Source: Actinocatenispora rupis (lineage in GTDB: Bacteria > Actinomycetota > Actinomycetes > Mycobacteriales > Micromonosporaceae). From it: DNA of 64,000 nucleotides. The notes beneath the pieces are model-generated. The model was not told the origin of the DNA. It saw only the letters and a list, made by a program, of their open reading frames with translations, and made no database searches. The DNA is taken from contig NZ_BOMB01000023.1 in assembly GCF_016861975.1 (NCBI RefSeq), positions 62,001-126,000 on the forward strand, given 5' to 3'. The translations under genes and the position numbers were made by a program. Positions 15,940 through 27,488 of the stretch are shown one piece after another (position 1 is the stretch's first letter; every line of letters begins with the position of its first letter).

Positions 15940-17345
15940 CTCTCACCCTCCGTTTCGCCGCGCACAGCGACCGCGGACTGATCCGGGACGGCAACCAGGA
16001 CTCGGTGTTCGCCGGGCCGCGGCTGTTGGCCGTGGCCGACGGCATGGGCGGCATGGCCGCCGGTGACGTGGCGAGCAACATCGTGATCGGCGCGCTGGCC
16101 CCGCTGGACGACGACGTACCCGGGCCGGATCTGGTCGACGCGTTGCGTAACGCGGTGTCCGCGGCAAACCAGCATCTGCGCGAGACGGTGCAGGCCAACC
16201 CTCAGATGGAGGGCATGGGCACCACGCTGACCGCGATGCTGTTCTCCGGCACGCGGTTCGGCCTGGTGCACGTCGGCGACTCCCGGGCGTACCAGTTGCG
16301 CGACGCGCAGTTCGTCCAGATCACCAAGGACGACTCGTACGTGCAGATGCTCGTGGACGAGGGCCGGATCACGCCCGAGGAGGCGAACAACCACCCGCAG
16401 CGTTCGCTGATCACGCGGGCGTTGCAGGGCGAGGACGTCGAACCCGAGTTCTCCGTACGCGAGGCCCGGTCCGGCGACCGCTACCTGTTGTGCAGCGACG
16501 GTCTGCACGGGTTCGTCAGCGACGAGACGATCTCCGAGACGATGCTGACCACGCCGGACGCGAACCAGTGCGTGGACCGGCTGATCCAGTTGGCGTTGCG
16601 GGCCGGTGGCCCGGACAACGTCACGGTGATCATCGCGGACGTGGTGGACGGCAACGTCGCCGAGCAGCAGCCGATCGTCGGCGGTGCGGCCGCGCGCGAC
16701 CGGGGCATGACCACGGTGGCCGATCCGAACAGTCCGGCCGCCCGGGCGGCGCTCGCGCAGCAGCGCAGCCAGCCGCCGCCGGAGCCGGAGCCCGCGGAGG
16801 AGCCGGACGAGCCGGAGGAGCGCCGCCGGCACCCGGTCCGTAACACCCTGATCGTGCTGCTCGCCCTGGTGGTGGTCGGTGGCGCCGGCTTCGGCGTCTG
16901 GCAGTACACGCAGGCTCAGTACTTCGTGGGTGCGACCGACGACGGATATGTCGCGGTGTTCCGGGGCGTACCGGGTGACGTGGTGGGTCTGCGACTGTCC
17001 AGTGTGGACGTCAAGAGCGAGACGAAGGTCAGCGACCTGACGAAGCTGGTACGCAACCGGGTCGAGCAGGGCATCGACAGCAGCAACCGCCAGCAGGCGT
17101 TGAGTACGCTGCGCGAGTTGACCGACGACAGCGCGTCCAACTCGAACCTGCTGCCGGTGTGCGCGACGCCGACCCCGACGCCGAGCCACAGCGCAACGCC
17201 GTCGCCGACCCCGACGAAGTCCAAGGGGGGCACGCCGTCCCCGACGCCGAAGTCGCACAAGACGGCGAGCCCGAGCCCGTCCGTACCGTCGACGAGCCCG
17301 TCGGCCGTCGCCCCGAGTTCCGGTGATTGCCGGCCAGGCAGGTGA
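15936..17345 (+). CDS. pstP: PP2C-type Ser/Thr phosphatase PstP
   Basis: A 469-residue membrane phosphatase that dephosphorylates PknA, PknB and their substrates. The PP2C domain (residues about 5-238) carries the metal motifs DGNQDS, VADGMGGMAAGD, HVGDSRAYQLRD, LCSDGLHGFV and GGPDNVTVIIADVV. A Pro/Glu-rich juxtamembrane segment precedes one transmembrane helix (about 302-325). An extracellular domain of about 85 residues follows, then a Thr/Pro/Ser tail. It starts at ATG 15936, coupled to tiny ORF 2. It lies in the same operon as the kinases it opposes. Confidence 0.95.
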   Translation: MTLTLRFAAHSDRGLIRDGNQDSVFAGPRLLAVADGMGGMAAGDVASNIVIGALAPLDDDVPGPDLVDALRNAVSAANQHLRETVQANPQMEGMGTTLTAMLFSGTRFGLVHVGDSRAYQLRDAQFVQITKDDSYVQMLVDEGRITPEEANNHPQRSLITRALQGEDVEPEFSVREARSGDRYLLCSDGLHGFVSDETISETMLTTPDANQCVDRLIQLALRAGGPDNVTVIIADVVDGNVAEQQPIVGGAAARDRGMTTVADPNSPAARAALAQQRSQPPPEPEPAEEPDEPEERRRHPVRNTLIVLLALVVVGGAGFGVWQYTQAQYFVGATDDGYVAVFRGVPGDVVGLRLSSVDVKSETKVSDLTKLVRNRVEQGIDSSNRQQALSTLRELTDDSASNSNLLPVCATPTPTPSHSATPSPTPTKSKGGTPSPTPKSHKTASPSPSVPSTSPSAVAPSSGDCRPGR

Positions 17346-17355
17346 AACACCGCTC

Positions 17356-18840
17356 GTGAGCATGCCGACCTTCGCCCAACCCGCCGCCGCGCCGCCCGGT
17401 GCGACGGCCGGTCGGCGTGTGCCCACGCGGCGCAACACCGAACTGGCCCTGCTGCTGTTCGGTTTCGTGGTCACCGCGTTGCTGTCCGCCGCGGCCCAGG
17501 CCGCCCTGATCAACACCGTACGGGTGGACTGCCTGGTCCTGCCCGTACTGGTGCTCATGCTCGGGCTGGTGGCGCACGTCGTGATCCGGATCTTCGCGCC
17601 GTACGCGGATCCCGTGCTGTTGCCGCTCGCGACGCTGATCAACGGCGTCGGGGTGGTGTTCATCCACCGGGTCGACGTACCGACGGAGACCGACAGCGAC
17701 TACCACAAGTTCGCCTCGATCGGCGCGACCGACGGGCTCGGCATCCAGCAGGTGATGTGGACCGGTCTGGCGGTGATCTTCTGCTGCGCGCTGATCATCG
17801 TGATCCGGGACCACCGCACGCTCGCGCGCTACGCGTACACGTTCGGGCTGGCGGGCATCGTGCTGGTGGCGATCCCGGCCGTGCTGCCCGGCTCGATGAG
17901 CGAGGTCAACGGCGCGAAGGTCTGGATCCGGCTGCCGTTCTTCGCGATCCAGCCCGGTGAGCTGGCCAAACTCGCCCTCTTCGTCTTCTTCGCGTACTAC
18001 CTGGTCCGCAAGCGCGAGGTGCTGTCGCTGGCGAGCAAGCGGGTGCTGGGCATCGCGCTGCCGCGCCCGCGCGACCTGGGTCCGGTCATCGTGGTCTGGA
18101 TCATGAGTGTCCTGATCCTGGTGTTCGAGAAGGATCTGGGTTCGTCGCTGCTGTTCCTGGGCACCTTCGTGGTGATGCTGTACATCGCGACCGAGCGGAA
18201 GTCGTGGCTGGTCATCGGCTTCGTGCTGTTCGCGTTCGGCGCGTTCGCGGCATACTCGCTGGGCACCTGGCTCGGCCCGTTCCGGAACTTCCACGACCGG
18301 GTCGACATCTGGCTCAACCCGATGTCCGACCCGCTCAACACCACGTACCAGCTGTCCCGGTCGCTGATCAGCCTCGGCGTCGGCGGGCTGTTCGGCGCCG
18401 GCCCGGGTGCGGGTGACCCGACGTCGGTGCCGCTGGCCCGGAGCGACTTCATCATCGCCACCATCGGCGAGGAGCTGGGCATGTTCGGCCTGGCCGCGAT
18501 CCTCCTGCTGTACCTGCTGATCACGCTGCGCGGGGTCAAGGCCGGCACGGTGGTGCGCGACCCGTTCGGGAAGCTGCTCGCGGGCGGGCTGGCGTTCTCG
18601 ATGTCGATCCAGGTGTTCGTGATCGTCGGCGGCGTCACCGACCTGATCCCGCTGACCGGCCTGACCACACCGTTCCTGTCGTACGGCGGGTCGTCGCTGG
18701 TGGCGAACTGGATCCTGATCGGCCTGCTCATCCGCATCTCGAACGACGCGCGCCGGCCGAGCCCGGCAGGTACCGCCGGGGGGCCGAGTGGCCCGCCGCC
18801 CCAGTTGCAGAGCGCCGCGACGGAGGTGATCAAGCTGTGA
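17356..18840 (+). CDS. rodA: FtsW/RodA/SpoVE family peptidoglycan polymerase RodA
   Basis: A 494-residue SEDS glycosyltransferase with about twelve transmembrane helices, polymerising lipid II for elongation-type wall growth. Family motifs are FAIQPGELAKLALFVFFAYYL, EKDLGSSLLFLGTFVVML, SRSLISLGVGGLFGAGPG, DFIIATIGEELGMFG and TTPFLSYGGSSL. The GTG at 17356 was chosen, 10 bases after the pstP stop; ATG 17362 and the ATG at 17323 that overlaps pstP are alternatives. It overlaps pbpA by four bases (GTGA), and the SEDS protein and class B PBP encoded by the pair are expected to work as one complex. Confidence 0.95.
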   Translation: MSMPTFAQPAAAPPGATAGRRVPTRRNTELALLLFGFVVTALLSAAAQAALINTVRVDCLVLPVLVLMLGLVAHVVIRIFAPYADPVLLPLATLINGVGVVFIHRVDVPTETDSDYHKFASIGATDGLGIQQVMWTGLAVIFCCALIIVIRDHRTLARYAYTFGLAGIVLVAIPAVLPGSMSEVNGAKVWIRLPFFAIQPGELAKLALFVFFAYYLVRKREVLSLASKRVLGIALPRPRDLGPVIVVWIMSVLILVFEKDLGSSLLFLGTFVVMLYIATERKSWLVIGFVLFAFGAFAAYSLGTWLGPFRNFHDRVDIWLNPMSDPLNTTYQLSRSLISLGVGGLFGAGPGAGDPTSVPLARSDFIIATIGEELGMFGLAAILLLYLLITLRGVKAGTVVRDPFGKLLAGGLAFSMSIQVFVIVGGVTDLIPLTGLTTPFLSYGGSSLVANWILIGLLIRISNDARRPSPAGTAGGPSGPPPQLQSAATEVIKL

Positions 18841-20300
18841 ACCCGACCCTGCGACGCTCGTCCCTGGTCATCTTCGTCATGTTCCTGGCACTGCTGGGCA
18901 ACCTGACCCGGGTGCAGTTCATCCAGGCCAAGAGTTACGCCGAGAACCCGGCGAACCCGCGCATCCTGAAGGACGCGTACAGCACGCCGCGCGGCGCGAT
19001 CATGGTCGGCCGCGACCCCATCGCGTACAGCAAGGACACCGGTGGCGAGCTGCGCTACCAGCGGTTCTACCCGAAGGGCGCGGAATACTCGCCGATCACC
19101 GGGTACATGTCCCAGGTGTACGGCAGCACCGGCGTCGAGCGGTACGAGAACTCGGTGCTGAACGGTACCGACGACATCCTGTTCACGCAGAAGCTGTCGG
19201 ACACGATCACCGGTAAGAAGACCGCCGGCGCGAACGTGCTGCTGACCATCAACGCGAAGGCCCAGGACGCCGCGTGGAACGCGCTGAAGGGCCGGAAGGG
19301 CGCGGCCGTCGCGGTCGACCCGAAGACCGGGAAGATCCTGGCGATGGCCACCTCGCCCAGCTTCGACCCGAACCCGCTGGCCAGCCACCAGACCAAGACC
19401 GTCACCGACGCGTGGAACAGCTACGACCCGTCCAGCGGTTCGGGTCCGATGGCGAACCGGGCGCTCGGCGGCGGTGGCCCGTGGCCGCCCGGTTCGACGA
19501 TGAAGGTCGTCGTGTCGGCCGCGGCCCTGGAGAACGGGTACGACCCGAGCACGAGCATCCCCGCCGGCAGGTCGTACCAGCCGGAGGACGGTGGGCAGGA
19601 GATCCACAACGACGTGGACTCGATCTGCCCGCAGGACCAGGTGACGATGCTGGTCGCGCTGCGCGACTCGTGCAACACCGGGTTCGCGAAGCTGGGCGTC
19701 AAGCTCGGCGCGCAGACGGTCGTGTCGAAGGCCGAGGCGTTCGGGTTGAACAAGGCGATGACGATCCCGATGCTCGGCCAGGACCAGGGCCTGCCGGTCG
19801 CGAAGAGCGTGACCGGCGACCCGAAGGGCGCGTCGCAGGTGGCGCAGTCGTCGATCGGCCAGTTCAACGTGGCCGAGACGCCGTTCCAGGAGGCGATGAT
19901 CGCCGGGGCGGTCGCCAACGACGGCACCGAGATGCAGCCGTACCTGGTGCAGGAGATCCAGGGCAGCGACTACTCGACCCTGCGCACCGCGCAGGAGCAG
20001 AAGTTCGGGCATCCGATCAGTTCGGACACCGCCGGCAAGCTGCGCGAGATGATGAACGCCGTCGTCTCGGACGGTACGGGGCGCCGGGCGCAGATCCCGG
20101 GCATCGAGGTGGGCGGCAAGACCGGTACCGCCGAGCACGGCGACGGTGCGCCCGAGCACGGCTGGTTCATGGGATATGCGCGGGACAACGGCGACCCGAA
20201 GGTGGCCGTAGGCGTGTTTCTTGAGTCGGCGGGCGAAGGTGGCAGCGCCGACGCCACCCAGATCGGCGGCGACATCATGAAGGCGGTGCTGGGCAAGTGA
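18837..20300 (+). CDS. pbpA: Class B penicillin-binding protein PbpA
   Basis: A 487-residue peptidoglycan transpeptidase with an uncleaved N-terminal helix (about residues 8-26), a PBP dimer domain and a transpeptidase domain. The catalytic motifs are present and ordered: S-x-x-K as GSTMKV near residue 220, S-x-N as SCN near 277, and KTGTAEHG near 428. It cross-links nascent strands made by RodA. The GTG start overlaps rodA. In mycobacteria PbpA is a PknB substrate; the kinases are encoded directly downstream, 37 bases away. Confidence 0.96.
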   Translation: MNPTLRRSSLVIFVMFLALLGNLTRVQFIQAKSYAENPANPRILKDAYSTPRGAIMVGRDPIAYSKDTGGELRYQRFYPKGAEYSPITGYMSQVYGSTGVERYENSVLNGTDDILFTQKLSDTITGKKTAGANVLLTINAKAQDAAWNALKGRKGAAVAVDPKTGKILAMATSPSFDPNPLASHQTKTVTDAWNSYDPSSGSGPMANRALGGGGPWPPGSTMKVVVSAAALENGYDPSTSIPAGRSYQPEDGGQEIHNDVDSICPQDQVTMLVALRDSCNTGFAKLGVKLGAQTVVSKAEAFGLNKAMTIPMLGQDQGLPVAKSVTGDPKGASQVAQSSIGQFNVAETPFQEAMIAGAVANDGTEMQPYLVQEIQGSDYSTLRTAQEQKFGHPISSDTAGKLREMMNAVVSDGTGRRAQIPGIEVGGKTGTAEHGDGAPEHGWFMGYARDNGDPKVAVGVFLESAGEGGSADATQIGGDIMKAVLGK

Positions 20301-20337
20301 CGAACACCCCTCCCGCGACGAAGAAGGGACAGAGCAG

Positions 20338-21989
20338 ATGCTGACGCCCGGGGGCACACTGGGCGGCCGTTACCGGTTGAGCGAGCGGATCGCCACCGGT
20401 GGCATGGGGGACGTCTGGAAAGCGGAGGACACGGTCCTCGGCCGCGTCGTCGCAGTGAAGATCCTGCAGTCGGCTCTGCTGGAGGAGCCAGGCTTCGTCG
20501 AGCGCTTCCGCGCCGAGGCCCGGGTCATGGCCACGATCAACCACCCCGGCGTCGTCAAGGTGTACGACTACGGCGAGACCGACGTGGACGGCGGCGGCCA
20601 GATGGCCTACCTCGTCATGGAGTACGTCGAGGGTGAGTCGCTGGCGCACACGCTGAGCCGGGTCGGGCGGCTGACCCCGGACCGCACGATGGACCTGCTC
20701 GCGCAGGCCGCCGACGCGCTCCAGGCCGCCCACGACCACGGCATCGTCCACCGCGACGTCAAGCCCGGCAACCTGCTCGTCCGGCCGGACGGGCGGCTGG
20801 TGCTGACCGACTTCGGGATCGCCCGCAGCGCGATGTCCGGCCAGCTCACCACGGCCGGTTCGATCCTCGGCACCGCGTCGTACGTGTCGCCCGAGCAGGC
20901 GACCGGCACCGGCAACATCACCGCCTCCAGCGACGTGTACTCGCTGGGCGTGGTCGGGTACCAGTGCATGTCGGGGCACCGGCCGTTCGAGGGTGAGAAC
21001 CCGATCCAGGTCGCCATGAAGCACATCCGGGAGACGCCGCCGCCACTGCCGGCGGACGTACCGGGTCCGGTGCGCGAGGTGATCGAGCGGGCGATGGCCA
21101 AGGACGTACCGGCCCGGTGGGCGAGCGCGGCGGCGATGGCCGACGCGTCCCGCCGGTCGGTGAACGGCGGCGGCCTGACCACCGCGGCGTTCGGCGGCGG
21201 TACTGGGGCGATGCGCCCGCCGGGCCCGGACCGTACGTCGGTCATGCCGGGCGCGCCGACCAGCGGTCCGGGCGGCTACCGGGCGGGTGCGGCGGCGGTG
21301 CCGTCGGCGCCACCGGCCTCGGGACCGCCGGCCTCCGGCGCGCCGTACCAGGACTACGACTACTCGGGGCAGAACCAGCCGCGCAAGCGCCGCGGGCTGA
21401 TGGTCGCCGGCATCGTGATCGCCGTACTCGTCGTCGTCGTCGGGCTGGGCGCCATCGGATACGCGCTGACGTCCGGCAAGGACGACAACCGAGCCGGCGG
21501 CACACCCACCCCGAGCGCCAGCGCCAGCAAGAACGACAACGGCGTGATCACCATCCCGAACGAGGGCCGCGGCTACCTGCACCAGCCGTACCAGGATGTG
21601 GCCAACGACCTCGTCAACAAGGGCCTGACACCGGTCCGGATCGACGGCCAGGCCCAGGACAACTACCAGCCCGGCGAGGTGAACCGCGTCCGGTACGAGA
21701 CGCCGCTGCACAAGGGCGACCGGGTCAAGGTCTTCGTCCAGCCCGACTGGAACAACAACGGCAACGGAAACGGGAACGGAAACGGAAACGGCGACAATAA
21801 CGGGAACGGCAACGGAAACGGTGGGCTGCCGTTCCCGGGGCAGAGCCACTCGTCGCCGTCGACCGAGCCGAGCACGCAGCCGACGAACCCTGAGTCGCCC
21901 GCGTCCCCGACGCCGAGTGACGGCGGCAACGGCAACGGCACCAACGCCCGGCAGTCCAGCTTCGACGGCACCGGGCTGGGGGCGTACCA

Positions 21990-21993
<4 letters not shown>
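20338..21993 (+). CDS. pknA: Ser/Thr protein kinase PknA-like, with PASTA-like domain
   Basis: A 551-residue receptor kinase. The kinase domain (residues about 10-268) has the glycine loop IATGGMGDVWKA, the VAVKIL lysine, HRDVKPGNL, DFGIAR and SPEQATG. A Gly/Pro/Ala linker leads to one transmembrane helix (about 350-373). Outside the membrane one PASTA-like module (about 402-468) is followed by an Asn-Gly repeat tract and a Ser/Pro/Thr tail. Mycobacterial PknA has little or no extracellular sensor, so the PASTA-like module is notable. It is preceded by GGGACAGAGCAG and overlaps pknB by four bases. Confidence 0.93.
21751..21821 (+). repeat. Asn-Gly coding repeat inside pknA
   Basis: About twelve six-base units of the form AACGG(A/C/G) encode alternating Asn and Gly just after the PASTA-like module. 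Such tracts are prone to slippage and probably form a flexible extracellular linker near the wall. Confidence 0.85.
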
Positions 21994-23753
<1,760 letters not shown>

Positions 23754-23965
23754 TCCCGTACCGTCTGCCGACGATCCCGGCCGGTCCGGCAGGCGGCGCC
23801 CCGCCGGCCTCGGCCCACGCGGCGCTCGATCGGCGCGGCCGCAACGGCACATCGGCGGCCTGGGCCGATCACGGCACACCGGTGGTCGAGGGTGGCGCAC
23901 TCACGCGGGGGCGCACCGGTCCGGGCGGTCTCCACCGGGCCGACCGGCGCGTACCGGCGGTGGTG

Positions 23966-24616
23966 TCAGCCGATGGCGGCGAGCCGGCGCTGCTCCACCT
24001 GCTCGGCCAGGCGCGGCGCCAGGTCCAGCGCGGCCGGCTGACCGCAGGTGGCCAGCCAGTTCGCCAGCATCCGGTGACCGCCCTGGGTCAGCACCGACTC
24101 GGGGTGGAACTGCACCCCGTCGATCGGCAGCTCCCGGTGGCGCATCGCCATCACCACACCCGATGCGGTACGCCCGGTCACCTCGATCTCGGGCGGCAGC
24201 GTCGCCTCGTCCACCGTGAGCGAGTGGTACCGCGTGGCGGTGAACGGGTCGGGCAGGCCGGCGAGTACGCCGAGGCCGTCGTGATGGACCTCGCTGGTCT
24301 TGCCGTGCAGCAGCTCGGGCGCGCGCACCACGGTCGCCCCGTACGCCTCGCCGATGGCCTGGTGGCCGAGGCAGACGCCGAACAGCGGCACCCGGCCCGC
24401 CGCCGCCCGCACCAGCGGTACGCAGATGCCGGCGCGCGCCGGGGTGCCGGGTCCGGGCGACAGCAGGATGCCGGCCACGTCGTACCCGAGGGCCTCGTCG
24501 ACGGTGAGCTCGTCGTTGCGGCGGACCACGCAGTCGACGTCCAACTGCCCCAGGTACTGCACGAGGTTGAACACGAACGAGTCGTAGTTGTCCACGACCA
24601 GCACCCGGGTACGCAT
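23966..24616 (-). CDS. pabA: Aminodeoxychorismate/anthranilate synthase component II
   Basis: A 216-residue class I glutamine amidotransferase that supplies ammonia to chorismate for folate (PabA) or tryptophan (TrpG) synthesis. The oxyanion strand LLSPGPGTP, the nucleophile GVCLGHQAIGEAYG near residue 79 and the His-Glu pair in GVQFHPESVLT are all present. The start VLVVDNYDSFVFNLVQYL is canonical. A gene at this position next to pknB is usual in actinobacteria, and the same protein often serves both pathways. It is convergent with pknB across a 212-base spacer where I see nothing distinctive. Confidence 0.93.
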   Translation of the reverse strand: MRTRVLVVDNYDSFVFNLVQYLGQLDVDCVVRRNDELTVDEALGYDVAGILLSPGPGTPARAGICVPLVRAAAGRVPLFGVCLGHQAIGEAYGATVVRAPELLHGKTSEVHHDGLGVLAGLPDPFTATRYHSLTVDEATLPPEIEVTGRTASGVVMAMRHRELPIDGVQFHPESVLTQGGHRMLANWLATCGQPAALDLAPRLAEQVEQRRLAAIG

Positions 24617-24768
24617 GGCGGCAAGTCTAGGCGCTGCCGCGTCCCGCCCGTCCACGGCGATTCGACGCCGGACCGGGCGCCGACGCGGGCGGATGCGCAG
24701 GGGCGCGCTGGGCACCGCGCAGAGGAGCACTGGGCACCGTGCGCGTCGGCCGGCGCGAGCGAACGGCC

Positions 24769-24990
24769 TCAGTTGCCGGGCAGGCCGTGCCCTTTCGGAC
24801 TCGGGCTGGGGCTGTGCGACGCGCCGTTGGTCGGGTTGCCGACCTGTACGTCGTTGAACGGCAGCAACGGATCCACGGTCGGGAACACCCAGTACCAGAG
24901 GGCGGCGGCGACGGCGGCGATGAGCAGCAGCGATCCGATGATCTTGCCGGGCGTACCGAAGGGCAGCTTGCGCCAGATCCAGCCGTACAC
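24769..24990 (-). CDS. Small single-helix membrane protein next to sortase
   Basis: A 73-residue protein with one transmembrane helix (residues about 16-36, KIIGSLLLIAAVAAALWYWVF) and an extracellular Ser/Pro/Asn tail. Its GTG start lies one base after the stop of the sortase gene (TGACGTG), so it is co-translated. A small membrane protein of this kind next to the class E sortase gene is common in actinobacteria; its function is unknown. Confidence 0.8.
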   Translation of the reverse strand: MYGWIWRKLPFGTPGKIIGSLLLIAAVAAALWYWVFPTVDPLLPFNDVQVGNPTNGASHSPSPSPKGHGLPGN

Positions 24991-24991
24991 G

Positions 24992-25777
24992 TCAGCCCCC
25001 CAGTTCCTTCGGCTTGCCCTCGCTGCTGGGCTGCTGCCGGACGAGCTTGCCGTGGTAGATCAGCCGCTGGTAGTTGTCCCACCACGGGTTGCAGGTCGTC
25101 AACGTGAGGAGCGCCTTCGTGGGCTTGGCGCCGACGGGCTGGTCGGGCACCGGGTTGACCACGTCGACCTGGGTCGGTTTGACGATCTCCTGCTGGTACG
25201 CCTTGTAGATGAACCACGTCGTACGCGTCTGGACGATGATGTCGTCGCCCATCTGGAGCTTGTCGAAGTTCCGGGGGAAGATCGCGTCCTCGCGGTGGCC
25301 GGCGACGGAGAAGTTGCCGATCTGGCCGGGCATCGCCGAGTTGGGGTAGTGGCCGGGCGCGTTCATGATGTCCTGCGGGCTGACGCCCTCCACGACGATC
25401 AGCTTGATGTTGAACCGCGGGATGTACAGCCGGGCGAGCGCCTCGCCGGGCAGCGGCGGCGAGTCCTCGGCCTTCTTCGGCGGCGCCGCCCACGCCTTGT
25501 CCAACTGCTGCGCGTACTTGTCCTGCTGGTGGCCGATGATGAGCTGCTTGCCGTACACCTCGTAGCCGGCGAACAGCAGGACCACGAGACCGAAGGTGAT
25601 GAACACCTCGCCGACGGCACGGACCGCCTTGCGTACCGGACCGTCGGACAACGGCGGCTGGTAAGCCTCGGGCATGTTGCGGAAGGGCCGTCGGCGGTTG
25701 CGCCGGTGCGATCTGATCTTGGTCGGCAGCGCGGGCATGACGACGGTCTCGTCCGGATCCGGACCCCAGAAACTCAC
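24992..25777 (-). CDS. srtE: Class E sortase
   Basis: A 261-residue transpeptidase that attaches secreted proteins to peptidoglycan. It has a basic cytoplasmic N-terminus, one membrane helix (about residues 53-76) and a C-terminal sortase barrel. The catalytic residues are the His in SVAGHREDAIF near residue 158, the Cys in LTLTTCNPWW at 229 and the Arg in YQRLIYHGKL. Actinobacterial class E enzymes prefer LAXTG-type signals. The GTG at 25777 has GGGAGG five bases upstream; longer frames run through non-coding-looking sequence. It is part of a minus-strand group with the DUF881 gene. Confidence 0.93.
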   Translation of the reverse strand: MSFWGPDPDETVVMPALPTKIRSHRRNRRRPFRNMPEAYQPPLSDGPVRKAVRAVGEVFITFGLVVLLFAGYEVYGKQLIIGHQQDKYAQQLDKAWAAPPKKAEDSPPLPGEALARLYIPRFNIKLIVVEGVSPQDIMNAPGHYPNSAMPGQIGNFSVAGHREDAIFPRNFDKLQMGDDIIVQTRTTWFIYKAYQQEIVKPTQVDVVNPVPDQPVGAKPTKALLTLTTCNPWWDNYQRLIYHGKLVRQQPSSEGKPKELGG

Positions 25778-25868
25778 GCCGCCTCCCGGTACGTCGCCGC
25801 CCGGCAATTGTTGGCGGGGCCCGCTTTCCGCCGGCTTTCCGCCCGTCCCTCCTGGGGTCGCATCGCGC

Positions 25869-26669
25869 CTACTGTGGCACCCGGGCGTCGGACAGGGCAA
25901 CCGAGCCGTCGTACGCCTTGAGCCGCACGTCGCGCTCCTCCCTGACCTCGTACCCGAGGCCCCAGTCACGCGCGGCCGCCCGGTACGCCCGGACCGCCGG
26001 CGCCGCGTCCAGCGCGGCCCGCATCGCCGTCCGGTCGCCGATCGCCACGATCCGGAACGGCGGGGAGAACACCCGGCCGGACAGCAGCAGCGTGTTGCCG
26101 ACGCAGCGTACCGCGCTGGTGGAAATGACCCGCACGTCCATGATCGACATGGCCTCGGCGCCGCCCGCCCACAGCGCGTTCACCACGGCCTGTACGTCCT
26201 GCTGGTGCACGACCACGTCGTCCGCGGTCGCGCCGGCCGGCAGCTGGCGGTCCGGACGGCGTGGCGCGTCGTCCAACGTGACGGACAGCGCCGGCCCGTG
26301 GACCGCGGTGAGCCCGGCCGCCGCCTTCTCCGCGTTCCCGCGGTCCTGCTGCGCGCGTACCCGGTCGTCGGAGCGGGCGGCGCGGCCGGTGTCGCGCTCG
26401 ATGTCGCCGCGCAGCCCCGCGGCCTGTTTCTCGGCCCGCTGCACGTCGGCCTGCCGCTGCCGGATCGCGTCGCCGAGCTGCACCCGGCGGTCCTCTCGGA
26501 GCTGGGTGCCGCGGGCGGTCGCGGCGGTCGTCGCGAACAGGAACCCCGCGAGGAGTACGACAAGTGGCACGATGACAGACCAACCGCGCTGACGGCCCGG
26601 ACGCCGGCGAGGCACCAGGAACCGGGCGAGCAGCCCCGGCTCCGACCCCGGTGTGCTCGATTCCGCCAC
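25869..26669 (-). CDS. DUF881 family membrane protein
   Basis: A 266-residue protein with an N-terminal transmembrane helix (about residues 30-50), a coiled-coil region rich in Gln/Arg/Glu (about 58-110) and a conserved C-terminal domain. The segments GPALSVTLDDAP, DVQAVVNALWAGGAEAMSIMDVRVIST and GNTLLLSGRVFSPPFRIVAIGD are the DUF881 signature. These proteins occur next to crgA and sortase genes in many actinobacteria and are suspected of a division or envelope role. The GTG start has GGAGGCGGC immediately upstream. It is divergent from crgA. Confidence 0.9.
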   Translation of the reverse strand: MAESSTPGSEPGLLARFLVPRRRPGRQRGWSVIVPLVVLLAGFLFATTAATARGTQLREDRRVQLGDAIRQRQADVQRAEKQAAGLRGDIERDTGRAARSDDRVRAQQDRGNAEKAAAGLTAVHGPALSVTLDDAPRRPDRQLPAGATADDVVVHQQDVQAVVNALWAGGAEAMSIMDVRVISTSAVRCVGNTLLLSGRVFSPPFRIVAIGDRTAMRAALDAAPAVRAYRAAARDWGLGYEVREERDVRLKAYDGSVALSDARVPQ

Positions 26670-26734
26670 GCCGCCTCCTTGCGGTCTGCGCGACCTTGAT
26701 TACGCTAGCTTCCGGACCGTTGTCAGGAGAGACC

Positions 26735-27004
26735 GTGCCCAAGTCCCGAGTTCGTACCAAGAAGGTTTACACGGCGCCGGCCGAGTTGCGACCGCAGGAG
26801 CGGACCGCCAAGGCGAAGCGGAAGCCGAGTCCGACATGGGTGCCGATCACGGCGCTCGTGCTGATCGTCGTCGGCATCGGCTGGCTCGTCACCTTCTACC
26901 TGTCCGGCGGGCAGTACCCGATCGGCTCCTGGCAGTACTGGAACCTCGCGATCGGCTTCGGCGCGCTGGTCGCCAGCCTGCTCGTGCTGTCCCGCTGGCG
27001 CTGA
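26735..27004 (+). CDS. crgA: Cell division protein CrgA
   Basis: An 89-residue membrane protein with a basic N-terminus (VPKSRVRTKKVYTAP) and two transmembrane helices (about residues 33-54 and 66-84) joined by the conserved GGQYPIGSWQYWN turn. CrgA coordinates FtsZ-ring and septal wall assembly; in Streptomyces it delays septation in aerial hyphae and in mycobacteria it bridges FtsZ, FtsI and PknA. The GTG start follows AGGAGA. Its location close to the pkn cluster and DUF881 gene matches the usual actinobacterial order. Confidence 0.95.
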   Translation: MPKSRVRTKKVYTAPAELRPQERTAKAKRKPSPTWVPITALVLIVVGIGWLVTFYLSGGQYPIGSWQYWNLAIGFGALVASLLVLSRWR

Positions 27005-27201
27005 CCCGCCCGGGTCACCGCCGCTGTTCCCGCCGCGCCACCGTGTCCGTACCGGAAGCTGTCGCGTTGGTCTGGCATGGCCGGTTCCTCCGTACGACGG
27101 GCTGTCCTGCCGGTTCAACGTGGACACGCATGGCGCGGGTACGCGGATTCAGCGGTTCGGTGCGACGTCGGTAACTACACCGCTGTGGTTTTCCCCAAGG
27201 G

Positions 27202-27221
27202 TTGTCCACAACTGTGGATAA
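27202..27221. promoter_or_regulatory. Inverted pair of DnaA boxes
   Basis: TTGTCCACA (27202-27210) is an exact match to the actinobacterial DnaA box, and TGTGGATAA (27213-27221) is the complement of TTATCCACA. The two are separated by two bases. TGTGGATAT at 27385-27393 is a one-mismatch third copy. The 27005-27488 spacer otherwise appears gene-free. With so few boxes this is more likely a DnaA-titration or regulatory site than oriC itself. Confidence 0.6.
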
Positions 27222-27488
27222 CCCTGTTGGTACGCGGTGTCAGCGCACCTCACGGGGTCGCGGTGCGGCCCGCCGCGCCGGGTGTCCGTTCCCGGGATGT
27301 GGACGGAACGCGGCGGTGTGGAGTTGGTCACCGGACGCCGTCCGGTTCGTTGCCGAATGCGTACCACGCGCCGGTGCGCGTGCCTGTGGATATCCGGGCC
27401 CGGGGGATCTACCTTCGGACACCGAAACACGGGCCGACGTGACCCGCACGTACGACACCCACGACGTCGAGTACGAAGGAAGTGAGCT

